Shown piece by piece: positions 21,765-32,942 of a DNA stretch of 64,000 bases (its first letter is position 1; every line of letters begins with the position of its first letter). The stretch spans positions 186,001 through 250,000 of the forward strand of contig QJPP01001770.1 in NCBI GenBank assembly GCA_003996215.1, read 5' to 3'. This DNA is from Jaltomata sinuosa (lineage: Eukaryota > Streptophyta > Magnoliopsida > Solanales > Solanaceae). The notes under the pieces were generated by a model that saw only the letters and a list, made by a program, of their open reading frames with translations, was not told the origin of the DNA and did no database searches. The position numbers and the translations under genes were made by a program.

Positions 21765-23260
21765 ATGGTTAATATAAGGAACAACGGAGCTAGACCGGCG
21801 GTCCCAGCAGCGGGCCCGGATATCCGTGGTAGAGGCAGGGGAAGGGGCAGAGGACGAGGAAGAGCCACACCCACCATGGGTGGGGCTCAAGATGCTGCAG
21901 GAGCGCGAGAGGAAACCCCTCTCTCACCTCAGGAATAGGTTATCGAAGATGTGGAAGTTGTTGGGAAGGATGAAGGGGCGCGGGCGGAGGCAGAGGCAGC
22001 ACCGGCTGGAGGTGCAGGCCTTCCCTCTATGACGCCCGAAGCATTTCAGCAGGCTTGGAATTTCTTGAGTGGTTTGGTTGGGGCTGGAGCCATACCCGCA
22101 GACGTTGCAAACCAGGCTCTGGGCACTCAGCCAGCAGATCCTACGGCTCTTAGGATGGATGCAACTTCAGGCACTGGTGACTTCTTCAGGCCAATGCTAG
22201 GCCCAGTGATGAAAAGAAATGAACATGAGATGCTGACCAAGTTTCTCAAGCTAAAACCTCCTACATTTCAGGGTACGGATAAGGAAGATGCTTATGAGTT
22301 CATACTGGATTGTTATGAGAGGCTGCACAAGATGGGAATTATGCAACAGTATGGAGTTGAGTTCGTCACATTTCAGCTGCAGGGTGATGCCAAGCAGTGG
22401 TGGAGATCTCCTGTGGAGTGTCGGTCGTCTATTTTACCTCCACTAAATTGGGAGCTGTCCACTCTCTTTTCTTAGAGAAGTACGTACCCCGTACTTTGAG
22501 GGACCGAAAAAAGGATGAATTCTTGAATTTGGAGCAGGGTAGATTGTCAGTCTCTACTTATGAGGCAAAGTTTCATGCCTTGTATCATTTTGCTACGCAA
22601 TTGCTAGGTTTCGAGAAGGAGCGAGTTCGGTTGTTTATCAAGGGTTTGAATACTAATCTTCAGGTATTGTCTGTGCACATGACTTCTTCAAGGAAAGGCT
22701 TTAATGAAGTGGTGGATTATGTAAAGAAACTTGAGGGAGTCAGGCAGGCGAGGCAGACTAAGATGTTAGCCAAGAAACCCCGGAATGAGGGAAATTATGG
22801 TGGTTCGTACTCCAAGGGTCAGAATCAGCAGGTATACTCAGCCTTTCTTATTCAGTCAGCTCTACCAGCTGCTACAGGTGGTCGTTTGAGAGCTAATCAA
22901 CATTTTTCAGCTCCTAAGGGCCAGGGAGCTTCTTATTGATCTGCTAGCAGGCCTGCACTTGACCGCGATTATTTCCATTGTGGTGATCTGGGCCACTTTA
23001 AGAGGGAGTGCCCTCACAGGCAGGTCGATAATCAGGTTCAGCAGCAGCCCAAGGTTGTGGTCCCGGCAGGTAGAGGTGGTCATACTAGAGGTCGTCTACA
23101 AGGTGGGCGAGGTAACTTTCAGGGAGACCGGGGAGACAGAGGAAATGGCGGCACAGGCAGGGGTGTGGCGCAGCCGGCAAGGGAGGTTGCTCGAATTGAT
23201 GACCAGGCTGACTATTACACATTTCCAGGGAGGATTGAGGCTGAGGCATTAGATGCGGTA
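21765..23260 (+). pseudogene. gag remnant
   Basis: The ATG at 21765 is followed by an RGRGRGRGRG tract, an in-frame TAG at 21936-21938, then the capsid-like region (for example FLKLKPPTFQGTDKEDAYEF near 22225-22285). The frame shifts near 22460, continues with EKYVPRTLRDRKKDEFLNLE, and hits TGA at 22937-22939. A zinc knuckle follows in the same frame near 22970-23015 (YFHCGDLGHFKRECP), but its first Cys is Tyr, one G-to-A step away. Gag would form the particle and bind RNA. This copy is broken in at least four places. Confidence 0.9.
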
Positions 23261-25510
23261 ATCACAGGTATTATTCTCGTCTGTGATAAAATAGCTTCGG
23301 TATTATTCGACCCTGGCTCTACATATTCTTATGTGTCTGTGAGTTTTGCATTAGGTCTGGACTTGATATGTGATATCCTTGATTCCCCTATCCATGTTTC
23401 TACCCCAGTTAGAGAGTCGGTTATTGTGACTCATGTTTATCATAACTGTTCAATTATTTTTATGGGGTTGCATACTTGGGTAGATTTAGTAATTCTGGAT
23501 ATGGTCAACTTTGACATTATTTTGGGCATGACATGGTTATCCCCATATCATGATGTGTTGAATTGTAACACCAAGACTGTGGCTCTAGAGATTTTGGGGA
23601 AGGATAGGCTAGAGTGGGAAGGTGTGTACAGGTCTAAGCCGGTCAGAGTTATATCATTCATTCGGGCTAGAAAGCTAGTGGGGAGAGGGTGTTTAGCCTT
23701 TTTGGCTCATCTCTGGGATGATAGTGTGGAGTCCCCCTCTATTGAGTCAATTCCAGTCATTTCAGAGTTTCGAGAGGTATTCCCAGCAGATTTGCCTGGC
23801 ATGCCTCTGGACAGAGATATTGACTTTTGTATTAACTTGGAGCCGGACACTCGTCCCATTTTCATTCCTCCATATCGTATGGTTCCAGCAGAGTTAAGGG
23901 AACTTAAGACTCGTCTTCAGGAACTCTTAGACAAGGGATTTATCCATCCAGTATTTCGCCTTGGGTTGCTCCGGTATTATTTGTAAAGAAAAAGGATGGT
24001 AGTATGCGGATGTGCATAGATTACAGGAAGTTGAACAAGGTTACCATCCAAAAAAAGTACCCTCTACCCCGTATTGATAATCTGTTTGACCAATTACAGG
24101 CTGCATCGGTGTTTTCGAAAATTGACTTGAGGTCAAGGTATCACCAGTTGAAAATTAGGCTCGAGGATGTTCCTAAGACTGCTTTTTGGACTCGGTATGG
24201 GCATTACGAGTTCTTGGTGATGTCATTTGGCTTGACCAATGCACCGACAGCGTTCATGAGTTTAATGAATGGGGTGTTTAAATTTTACTTAGATTCGTTC
24301 GTCATCGTTTTCATTGATGATATTTTGATCTACTCCAAGAGTAGGGAGGAGCATGCCAAACATCTCTGTATAGTGTTGGACATTTTGAGGCTTCAAAAGT
24401 TGTATGCAAAGTTCACCAAGTGTGAGTTGTGGTTGACTGTGGTAGCATTCTTGGGGTCTATAGTGTCAGAAAAGGGGGTAATGGTAGATCCCCAGAAGAT
24501 AGAGGCAGTCAAGAGTTGGGCCCGACCTAGCTCTGTGACTGAGGTTAGGAGTTTTGTTGGACTTGCAGGTTATTAGCGGAGGTTTGTTAAGGATTTCGCC
24601 TCTATTGCTACTCACTTGACAAGGCTGGCACAGAAAGATGTATTGTTTGTGTGTTTTGACAAGTGCGAGGAGAGCTTCCAAAAGCTCAAGACACTTCTAA
24701 CCACGCCTCATATTTTGTCCTTGTCGGTTGAAGGTAAAGAATTTATTGTTTACTGTGATTCTTCACATTCTGGTTTGGGTGCTGTGTTGATGCAGTATAG
24801 GAATGTGATAGCCTATGCTTCTAGGAAGTTGAAGGTGCATGAGAGAAATTATCCAATTCACGATTTAGAGTTGGCAGCGGTGGTCTTTGCACTCAAAATT
24901 TGGAGACACTATCTTTATGGTGTCAAATGTGAGGTGTTCACTGATCATCACAGTCTGCAGCATGTTTTCACTAAGAAGGACTTGAATCTGAGGCAGAGAA
25001 GATGGATGGAGTTGTTGAAGGACTATGATATGACTATTCAGTACCATCCGGGTAAGGCTAATATGGTGGCAGACGCATTGAGCCGGAAAATAGTTAGCAT
25101 GGGCAGTTTGGCTTGTTTGGGGGTGTCCAAACGACCACTAGCAAGGGAAATTCAGGCATTGGAGTTCAAGTTCATGCACTTGGGTTTTTCAGAACAAGGT
25201 GGGATTTTGCCCAGTATTGAGGTCAAATTCACATTCATAGAGGAGATAAAGGCCAAACAGTTTCAGGATTCGCAGTTGAGCAGGCTTCAGAGCAAGGCAA
25301 TATCCAGAGAGTCAGGGGACTCCATGTTAGACTCTAGCAGTGTGTTAAATTTTAGAGGAAGGATATGTATTCCTCGGGTTGATGACATGATTCAGAAGGT
25401 GTTGGCAGAGGCTCATGGTTCGCGGTATTCAATTCATCCAGGCGTAACCAAGATGTACAGGAATTTGAGGCAACTTTATTGGTGGCTTGGGATTAAAAGG
25501 GACAGCTGAT
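23261..25510 (+). pseudogene. protease, reverse transcriptase and RNase H remnant
   Basis: The protease starts near 23300 with FDPGSTYSYVS (DPG in place of the more common DTG or DSG) and has a conserved LDMVNFDIILGMTWL strand. RT begins near 23870 (PYRMVPAELREL), shifts frame near 23950-24000, and carries MSFGLTNAPTAF and the catalytic FIDDILIYSKS near 24312. A TAG at 24574-24576 interrupts the thumb. RNase H follows with YCDSSHSGLGAVLMQ near 24750 and FTDHHSLQ near 24940. The integrase zinc-binding start (HPGVTKMYRNLRQLYWWL) is reached before a TGA at 25507-25509. Apart from the breaks, domain order and lengths are normal. Confidence 0.92.
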
Positions 25511-26707
25511 TTTGTGTCCAAATGTTAGAATTTCCAGTAGGTAAAGTATGAGCACCAAATATCTACAGGACTACTTCAGAGGATGCCCATTCCAGAATGG
25601 ACGTGGGAGAGAATAGCCATGGATTTTGTGGTGGGTCTCCCTAAGACTTTGGGGAAGTATGACTCTATTTGGGTCATTATTGACAGGCTGAACAAGTCAG
25701 CTCATTTTATCCTGGTCAGGGTGGATTTTAATTCGCAGTAATTGGCTAAGATCTACGTGAAGGAGATTGTGAGATTGCATGGAGTGCCACTGTCCATCAT
25801 TTCAGACAAGGGTATGCAGTTTACTTCCAAGTTTTGGGGTAAGTTGCATGAGGAGTTAGGCACATAACTCACCCTTAGTACAGCCTTCCATCCTCATACT
25901 GATGGTCAGTCAGAGAGGATGATTCAGGTATTGAAGGATAAGCTGAGAGCATGTGTGATTGACTTCGGGGGTTATTGGGACCAGTTTCTACCATTGTGTG
26001 AGTTTTCATACAACAATAGCTACCACTCTAGTATATACATAGCACCGTTCAAGGCTCTGTATAGGAGGAGTTGTAGGTCACCAATTGGGTGGTTTGAGAA
26101 AGGCAATGTAAAGCCTTTGGGCATAGAGTTGATAAGGAAAGCGCAAGAAAAGGGAAGAGGTATTAAGGCCAAGTTACTATCTACCCAAAGCAGGAAGAAG
26201 GAATATGCGGATCGCAAGATCCAGGATATGAAATTTCAGGTTGGTGAACATGTACTGTTGAAAGTGTCACCAATGAAGGGAGTTATGCATTTCAGTAAGA
26301 GGGGCAAGCTCAGCCCCTGGTTCATCAGACCGTTTGAAGTTCTTGAAATCGTAGGTCCTGTCGCTTAGAGATTGGCATTGTCGCCTAGTCTATCGGGTGT
26401 CCATCCGGTGTTTCACGTATCTATGCTAAAGTGATACCATGGGGATGGGGACTACATCATCAAGTGGGATGAGGTGTTACCTGATAAGGATCTTTGCTAT
26501 GAAAAGGAGCCAATTTTGATTCCTGATCGGGATGTCCGGAAATTGAGGACAAAGGTGATCAGTATTGTAAAGGTTCAATGGAAGCATCGTCCGGTTGAGG
26601 AGGCCACTTGGGAAACTAAGAGGGACATGCGGGACAAATACCCTCACTTGTTAGAGGATACATGTACTACTCTTTCTTTCTTTATCTTTCTGTATTTTTG
26701 GGTTTGA
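25511..26707 (+). pseudogene. integrase core and chromodomain remnant
   Basis: After a frameshift near 25510 the integrase core shows MDFVVGLPKTLG near 25620 (first Asp), ISDKGMQFTSKF near 25800 (second Asp) and HTDGQSERMIQVLKDKL near 25900 (Glu), with TAA codons near 25739 and 25865. A C-terminal DNA-binding region with the motif 'VGEHVLLKVSPMKGVMHF' follows, then a TAG near 26366. A chromodomain ends the protein at about 26515-26660, seen as KVQWKHRPVEEATWE. The chromodomain places this element with the chromoviruses. Confidence 0.92.
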
Positions 26708-26715
26708 TCATTCGG

Positions 26716-26744
26716 GGATGAACGATGGGTAAATTAGTATCTGT
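26716..26744 (+). promoter_or_regulatory. 3' priming (polypurine) region
   Basis: The sequence just before the 3' LTR contains GGGGATGAACGATGGG then TAAATTAGTATCTGT. The block GATGGGTAAATT.GTATCTGT is repeated beside the 3' LTR of the minus-strand element at 54425 (about 55404-55425), which supports a conserved plus-strand priming role. Confidence 0.6.
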
Positions 26745-28971
26745 TGTAACGACCGGGTTTATCATTATAGGTAAACCCTTCGTGCTAACTTTTAGAGTTA
26801 GAAAACTCCGGGTTTGGGAGTTTGAAATTCTGGGCTAGGCTAGTCTCGGTCGATTTTAGAGCGAGGTATGGTCTAGGGCAATCTAGGTAAGGATTAGGTT
26901 TGTTGTCTAAGGATTGGGTTTGATGTCTTAATTCAAGCTAGTTTTCCTTGTAGCTAACATATAAAGGAGTTCGGAGGACTTTTCAGAATCGAATTTGGGT
27001 AAGTAGAACCCTCAGAATCGAGGTTGACGTGAAGGGGTTGTTTCGGGACGTGGAGAAAATAAGTGTGTCATAAAATAGACTAGTTTTAGAGATTTTATGA
27101 CTTTCTATCCCGTGTCAACCGCTACAGCAGTTGACACTCCACCATAGCAACCTCTATTGTAGCGGAGAAATTACTGCTACAATGAAAGTCAACATCAGTC
27201 AGCCTCCGCCGTAGCGGACGACTCCGCTATGGCGGTACCGCTATAGTGGAGCGTGATGGGATTTAATGCAGAAACTTCTCCAAAATAGTTCAGTTTTTCT
27301 TGGAACATTTTGGGAGAAGAAGGGGGTGATTTTGGGCGAGTTCTACCGGTTTTCTATCATTTTTTGTCCTAAAGGTAAGGATTCTACTACACAAACTCCG
27401 TGATATCTTTCCTATGCTATAGAATTGCTAGGGGTGGACTTGGGGAAAGGTTTGGGATGACCTAGGAATGGTAGAATCCAGATAAAAGGGGGATTCTGGG
27501 GTGCTAGAGTTCTTGAATCTTGATTCTTGATAATGGGTAATGATCATTTAGCCACAATTCTCTAAGGGAATCCATAATAATGATGAATTTAGGTGAATTA
27601 ATGGTGGAAAAGCCCGGAAATGGGTGGAATGATCATGGTTGGCCTGGGGTTTGGAATTTTTCATAATCCGGGTAATTTGTAGGCCATAAGTATTAATTTT
27701 TGGTTACTGTATATTGTTTCTAGACCAAGAACAAGCAAGGGATCCTTAAAGGGGAAAAGCTCCAGCATTGTAGAGCTTGCTTATTCAAGATAGGTGAGGG
27801 TTATTGATCCCGGTATGCATTGTGTGTTTATGTACTCATGTCTAAGTAATTGTGTGGTATACATTGCTTAGAAAATGGCTAAGAATGTCTAAAATTATAT
27901 TTTCAGTCTTGTAAAATGAACTAGGTGTGTTGTTTGTTGGTTTATAAGTGTAATTGTTCATTGCTTGTGATTGTGGATTTGTGTGACATTCGGTTAGCTC
28001 GTGTACCACACTTGGTACAGATTATACTAACGGTTGGCTCGGGTACCACACCTGGTACGAGATATACGAACGGTTTGCTCGGGTACCACGCCTGGTACGG
28101 GATAATACTAACGGTTGGCTCGGGTACCACGCCTAGTACGAGTTTACTTTCTTGTATTTTGCATCTTTATTAATGGTTCCCTGATTGGAACGGGTTGTAT
28201 TTATGAATTGTGGTTGTATATGTTGTTCCTTGAGAGGTCGGGTTATTACATTGCTTTATGAGTTGGTCTTGGTGTAGACCGGGTTGTTTGTCTGACACTT
28301 AGGTGTTGTATAGAAAGGATCCAGGGTGGATCTGGGATATGTAACAAGGCATAATGGTTATTGTTGTGGATTGTTGATCATAACTGTGAAGTGGTTTATA
28401 TGTGGGACAAGTTAGGTAGAGACTTGTAGTATAGCAATACATGTTGACTGGCCTATGTGTTTCTGTACTCTTACTTGATTTCTATTCTGCTCATTTACTG
28501 TTTATTTGAAACTGGCTGATGATCCTACCAGTACATGGTGGTTGTGTACTGATACTGCACTTGTTTGTCTTTTTGTGAGTACAAAAAATCTTTCGGCGGT
28601 TGATGCACGACCTCATTTGTAGACCTGACACTTCGAGATATCAAGGGTGAGCTGTTTGACCAAGCTGTCTTGATTTTCATCTATTGAGTTGTAGCCCATT
28701 TATTTCGGGCTTAGACTATTTTTATTTTTGGGGTTGCATCCTCGTACTCTAGTATTTGGTAGATGTTTGGTACGATGACTTTCAGATTCTAGGGTGGGAT
28801 TTTCCACAGGTTACATTTATTTCTATAGAGTTGATTTTAGCATGATTGATTGCTAGTTTACATTTCTGCACACTGGTTTTACGCTGTTAGGCTATGTTAA
28901 GAGTGAGACTCTATTGGTTTGCTCATTCGGGGGTTAGGTGGGTGCCACTCACGGCGGTCTGGGTTGTGACA
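26745..28971 (+). repeat. 3' LTR (2,227 bp)
   Basis: Partner of the 5' LTR with the same termini. It is 236 bases longer. It has an extra block of about 225 bases at about 27656-27880 and a short tandem duplication near 26888-26925 (AAGGATTGGGTTTG repeated). The palindromic cluster is at 27118-27255 and the 41-bp units at 27991-28142. Confidence 0.95.
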
Positions 28972-29109
28972 TTAATGGAGGTATGAATTTGTATTGGTCT
29001 AACCTAGGTTATTAAATGCATTTATTTATATTAAGATTTAAGAACTTATTTGGTTTGAAAAAGTCTAACTCATTAAGATTTTGAACAAATTCTTAATATA
29101 ATTGTTTTT

Positions 29110-29519
29110 TTGTGAATAGTTTTCACCATCACTCTATTCACAATTATCAACCACCATCACTAACAGCCTCTGCCATCACAACTACTACCACCATTATCGT
29201 CGTCAATCATCGCCACTACCATCAACCATTTTTGTCATCAAAACAAATGCGGGTAACAACTATTGTCTATCGCTACCACACTTACCGCCTTCATCATTAT
29301 AATTATATTCACTATCATCACCACTTATACTGTCACCGCCGCTACCACCTCCACTATCACTATCAGTCACTACCACCAGTGTGGTCAATCCCTACTACCA
29401 ACCACATTCACCATCACAACCAGCTTTTCCACCAATTACGGTCACACATTCTTCAGTCACCAACATCAACATCACCAACTATTAACTACAATCAACTTTA
29501 TCATCACAACCACCACCAC
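29110..29519 (+). repeat. CAC/ATC-rich repeat DNA, first copy (left part)
   Basis: Low-complexity sequence dominated by CAC, ACC and ATC triplets. It aligns with about 52500-52830 (for example TCATCAAAACAAA.GCGGGTA and TATCACTATCAGTCACTACC). The long His/Pro/Tyr-rich frames it encodes are by-products of the triplets. It is cut at 29519/52345 by the hAT-like insertion. Confidence 0.85.
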
Positions 29520-29927
29520 TAGGGCTGGCAAAATGGATAATTTATATGAGTATCCATTCAAATTAACCCATCTTAAATGGGTTGCATACCTGATCATTTA
29601 AGATGGGTAAAATATGAATAACACTCATATTACCCATTTAAAATTGGAATAAGGACAAATATAGCCACTCAGCTAAAATAAATGTCAACCAAATAGCCAC
29701 TAAATTTAAATTTCTAAATTCTAGCCATTTTGGCCTTTCTGTTTTGGTTTCTCGCCTACGCCTCTTCTCTTTCATTTTTCTTTTGTCTCTTAGCTTTTTC
29801 TTCTTCTTCTTTTTTCACCTTTTTTTCCTTCTTTTTTTGGCAGCTTTGTTTTTTTTTAAAATGCTTATTTATTTTTTTAACAATCAGATATAGTTTTATA
29901 AAAAATATTTTTTTTCTCGCTGCTCTT

Positions 29928-31295
29928 TGTTGCGTCCTTATGCATACGCAAGTGTACGCGATCATACAAGTAATATAGGATGTGAGTCCAGATATCGTAC
30001 CCAAGGAATTTGATGAATTGATTTCTAGCTTGAATTCTTATACGAGCTATTCAGTAGGTAACTGACGATAAAGAGTGATTTGTGTGTTTTGAAAGTAAAC
30101 AAATAATAAATTGTAGACAAGCTTTGATTTGAGGTTGTAATTCAGATTTGAGAAAAGTTCCAGGGTCATGGTATTTCAACAATCCAGTTGAGTTTTCAAA
30201 TCATACGTTTAGTTGATTTCCTGAGTTACTAGTTGCGGGTTGATTTTAACCATGTTGAGCATTTTGCCAACAACTCTAGGTCTCCTCGACTATTCCTAAC
30301 GCCTACATTCCTTTGGTCGTCGGTCGATAGTGAAGGGCATATGATTTCTCTTCCGTATCAACTGGGCAAGGGTAACGGGTGTATTCCTATCCACGTTAGT
30401 GAATCGTTCCCCTTCCCTATGGAGTTCACAACCAAGCCCTACTTTCCCTTATTGCGTACATAAATACCCTATTCCTAGTCCAATTTATGCACCATAGATA
30501 GTGTTTGCTAGGTGATCAAGTTAATAAGAAATTAAGAGCAAAGGAAGATAAATAACTCAATAATGGAAATCCGAACTAAACAATATGATAATTAAACGTC
30601 AACCTTCATGTATTTAACCACAACCCTAGATACTAAAGGTTTGGCTACTCATGAATCTCTTTGGAATAAGAGATTTCATGAGTTTACAAGAAAAGAATCA
30701 AAAATAAAATAAATAAATAAAACTAGACCTTGTTCTTGAGCTTTGCCTTAGGTTTTGCCTTCCCCAAATCTGTTGTTGTCCATAGAAAATATGGGAGGGG
30801 AGTATTTGTAGAGTTTAGGAACCCTTAGGACTAAGAAATCCAATCCAAATCGGGTTAGGATTCACCCCCGCTCGCGCCACTGCCCAAAAGCGGAGCAGTG
30901 GTGCAAGAAACACCAAAAACATCAGACCGCTCCTCAAATCTTCGCCACTGCCTGATTTGGGGTGTGTGGCGCAAGCCTTTGGTGCTGGAAAACTTCAAAA
31001 ACAGTCCCAAACCTGCGCCACTGCTTGCTCTTGCTCAGTGGTGCAAGGCACAAGTTGGGAAGTCATTCTTCGCTCGTTTTGTGTCGCTTTGCGGCGTTGC
31101 TTCTTCCTTGCTTCCTTTTGGTTCGTTGGTGCTCTTTTTCCTCTTGTTTAAGCTCTAAATACCTCAAAATACTCCTACATAAACAAAACACAAAACATAA
31201 GTGTAATTCATAACATATACGCTCAAGACGATACTAAAAAGAGGACAAATGAGAGGCGAATGATCGTATAAAAGCGTACTTTTAGCCTCTCATCA
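29928..31295 (-). repeat. 3' LTR of the outer Athila-type element
   Basis: 1,368 bp, the left copy. It contains GCGCCACTG/CAGTGGCGC words at about 30870-31055. The end near 29928 is AACA on the minus strand. The sequence is closely matched by 48953-50321, apart from a diverged patch in the terminal 60 bases. Confidence 0.95.
30868..31055 (-). repeat. GCGCCACTG / CAGTGGCGC word cluster in LTR
   Basis: GCGCCACTGC, AGCAGTGGTGCAA, TCGCCACTGCC, GTGTGGCGCAAG, GCGCCACTGCTTG and CTCAGTGGTGCAAG recur in both orientations, able to pair with one another. The partner LTR carries the same cluster at about 49895-50075. On the minus strand it lies about 240-430 bases from the LTR start. Confidence 0.85.
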
Positions 31296-31318
31296 ACACC
31301 CCACACTTAAACCCTTGC
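31296..31318 (-). promoter_or_regulatory. polypurine tract of the outer element
   Basis: On the minus strand AAGGGTTTAAGTGTGGGGTG directly precedes the 3' LTR start TGATGAGAGG. This GTTTAAGTGTGGGG form is characteristic of Athila-group elements. It starts plus-strand DNA synthesis. Confidence 0.8.
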
Positions 31319-32360
31319 TCATCCTCGAGTAAGATATACACTCATGGCCTAGAATATACTACAAACTACACCAATTGAATACAAGAATACTCAAGCTAAG
31401 ACTACAACGACTAGATGGCAAGTGATACGCCCAAATTATAACTCCAATTACGAAGCGTAAGCGGTCATCGTCAAATATAGAACCCAACAAAGGTTGCGGT
31501 CGATCCCACAGGGAATAAGGTGCAAATTAAATCGTTAGTGAATTAGTTGACTAGTAGTCAATAGTTTCAGGTGAATTGGGGGAGTTTCTGTGATCAATAT
31601 TTGAACAGTGCAAGTAACTAATTGTGAGTTTCAACGAGTATTAATCAATATGAGAATGAACTAGGGAAGTGTTCACCATGGCGTCGTAACAATTTCGACT
31701 CAAAGCTTAACTGGGTTCTTTCTATATGCATATAACGATGTGATTGACTTAATGGTATCATCTAAACATTTCTCAACCAAATAGATGAATTTCCTTTTCA
31801 ATTCTCTCGAACTTGAAAAGGTGAACTTTCTTATTTCAATCCTAAACATCGAGTAGATTAATCTAGTTACAGCATTAATCATAAGACGAGAGTTGGTAGT
31901 CTCGAATCCTCGTAGTTAATCAAATTTCCCGATTTTAATCTCTTTGTTCAAGCAAATAAAACCTAGGTATGTTCTAATATTTGCAACCATTAGAAAATGT
32001 AAATAACGTATGATTAACCACGTGACAACATATAAATTTAACCCAACGCTACCCGGAATCTACATTGTGACTCTTGCCATGGATCCCACAACCCTAGTTG
32101 TGGGGAGTTTAGCCACTCATGCTAGCAAAGAGAAGTAAAGAAATACTAGTATTCATATGAGAAGAAGGAATTCTTACAATAGAAGATTAATACTTTACTT
32201 TAAACTTCGTAGAATCCCAGCACCAATGGTGAAAATCCCAAGAACAATGGAAGAAAAGGAAGAAAACGAGTTTGTATCGTGTTTTCTCCTCCCAAAACTC
32301 GTTCCAAAATGTCTAACAAATATTAGTTAATGAATAATATAAAATAACCCTAACACTGGG

Positions 32361-32368
32361 TATTTATA
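32361..32368 (-). promoter_or_regulatory. TATA box of the Athila LTR
   Basis: TATAAATA on the minus strand, conserved at 43897-43904 in the other LTR, about 45 bases downstream of the palindromic cluster. It would place transcription start near 32330 (3' LTR) and near 43865 in the active 5' LTR. Confidence 0.7.
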
Positions 32369-32411
32369 ACAGTCCAGGAAATAAAGTCCAAAAATAGAAT
32401 TTTCGGAGTCC

Positions 32412-32755
32412 TGCTTCGCGTTGACGGGTCGCTTGACGGACCGTCACCCATGAGACTGGCCGTCACTCCAAGTCGTCGCCACTATCCAGTGCATGCTATC
32501 CTTTAGCTCTAACTTGATGGCTTGGCTGACGGGCAGTCAGGGGTGTGATGGGCCGTCACGCCAACCGTCGCCACTATCCAGTGCATGCTCTCCTTGAGCT
32601 CTAACTTGACGGCTTGGATGACGGTCAGTCACGGGTGTGATGGGCCGTCACGCCAACCGTCGCCACTATCCAGTGCCTCCTTTAGCTGCTGCCAGGTTTG
32701 GTGGCTCCCCTGACGGTCAGTCACCTGTGTGATGAGCCGTCAGGCCCTCCGTCAA
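32412..32755 (-). repeat. TGACGGTCCGTCA-type palindromic word cluster in LTR
   Basis: At least a dozen TGACGG, CCGTCA or one-mismatch relatives occur in both orientations (for example TGACGGACCGTCA and GGGCCGTCACGCCAACCGTC). They are interleaved with a repeated CGCCACTATCCAGTGCATGC block of about 100-110 bp. The partner LTR carries the same cluster at about 43955-44290. The same word returns in the internal spacer at 36300-36440 and 36970-37200. Confidence 0.9.
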
Positions 32756-32921
32756 GCCTAACCCTTGTTACTTAGCTTGAGTATTTTTCACTTCCTTTTT
32801 ATCCTTGTCTCCATTTCCTGCAAATACAACATAAAACATCAAAAACCACAAAAGTTGCTTGAAAACTCGCGAGTAGTCTTAGTTAAAGGCGTCAAATATG
32901 CCGTAGAATCCCGGCACATCA

Positions 32922-32942
32922 ACACCCTCAACTTAAACCATT
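32922..32942 (-). promoter_or_regulatory. polypurine tract of the inner Athila element
   Basis: On the minus strand ATGGTTTAAGTTGAGGGTG directly precedes the 3' LTR start TGATGTGCC. It follows the same pattern as the outer element's tract at 31296. Confidence 0.75.

Larger units (their letters stand above)
19557..28971 (+). mobile_element. full-length Tekay/Del-like chromovirus, inactive
   Basis: The element has two LTRs (19557-21547, 26745-28971), both running TGTAACGACC...GTGACA, flanked by the 5-base target duplication TTAAT (19552-19556 and 28972-28976). It has an initiator-Met-tRNA primer site and a gag-pol region ending in a chromodomain. The coding region is broken by about seven stops and three frameshifts. 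In the first 230 bases the LTRs differ at roughly 20 positions, so this is an old insertion. The LTR, primer region and 3' priming region resemble those of the non-coding element at 54425-58833. Confidence 0.96.
31424..32921 (-). repeat. 3' LTR of the inner Athila element
   Basis: 1,498 bp. It contains a dense TGACGG/CCGTCA word cluster (32412-32755) and, just downstream on the minus strand, a clear TATA box (32361-32368). It matches 42959-44457 at about 97%. Confidence 0.97.

Noticed and set aside
29112..29601. Overlapping His/Tyr/Pro/Thr-rich open frames
   Set aside because: They are translations of CAC/ATC triplet repeats, open in several frames at once.
29756..30004. Lys/Glu-rich frame resembling a nuclear protein tail
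   Set aside because: It comes from a T/C-rich tract read on the opposite strand and crosses the LTR boundary at 29928.
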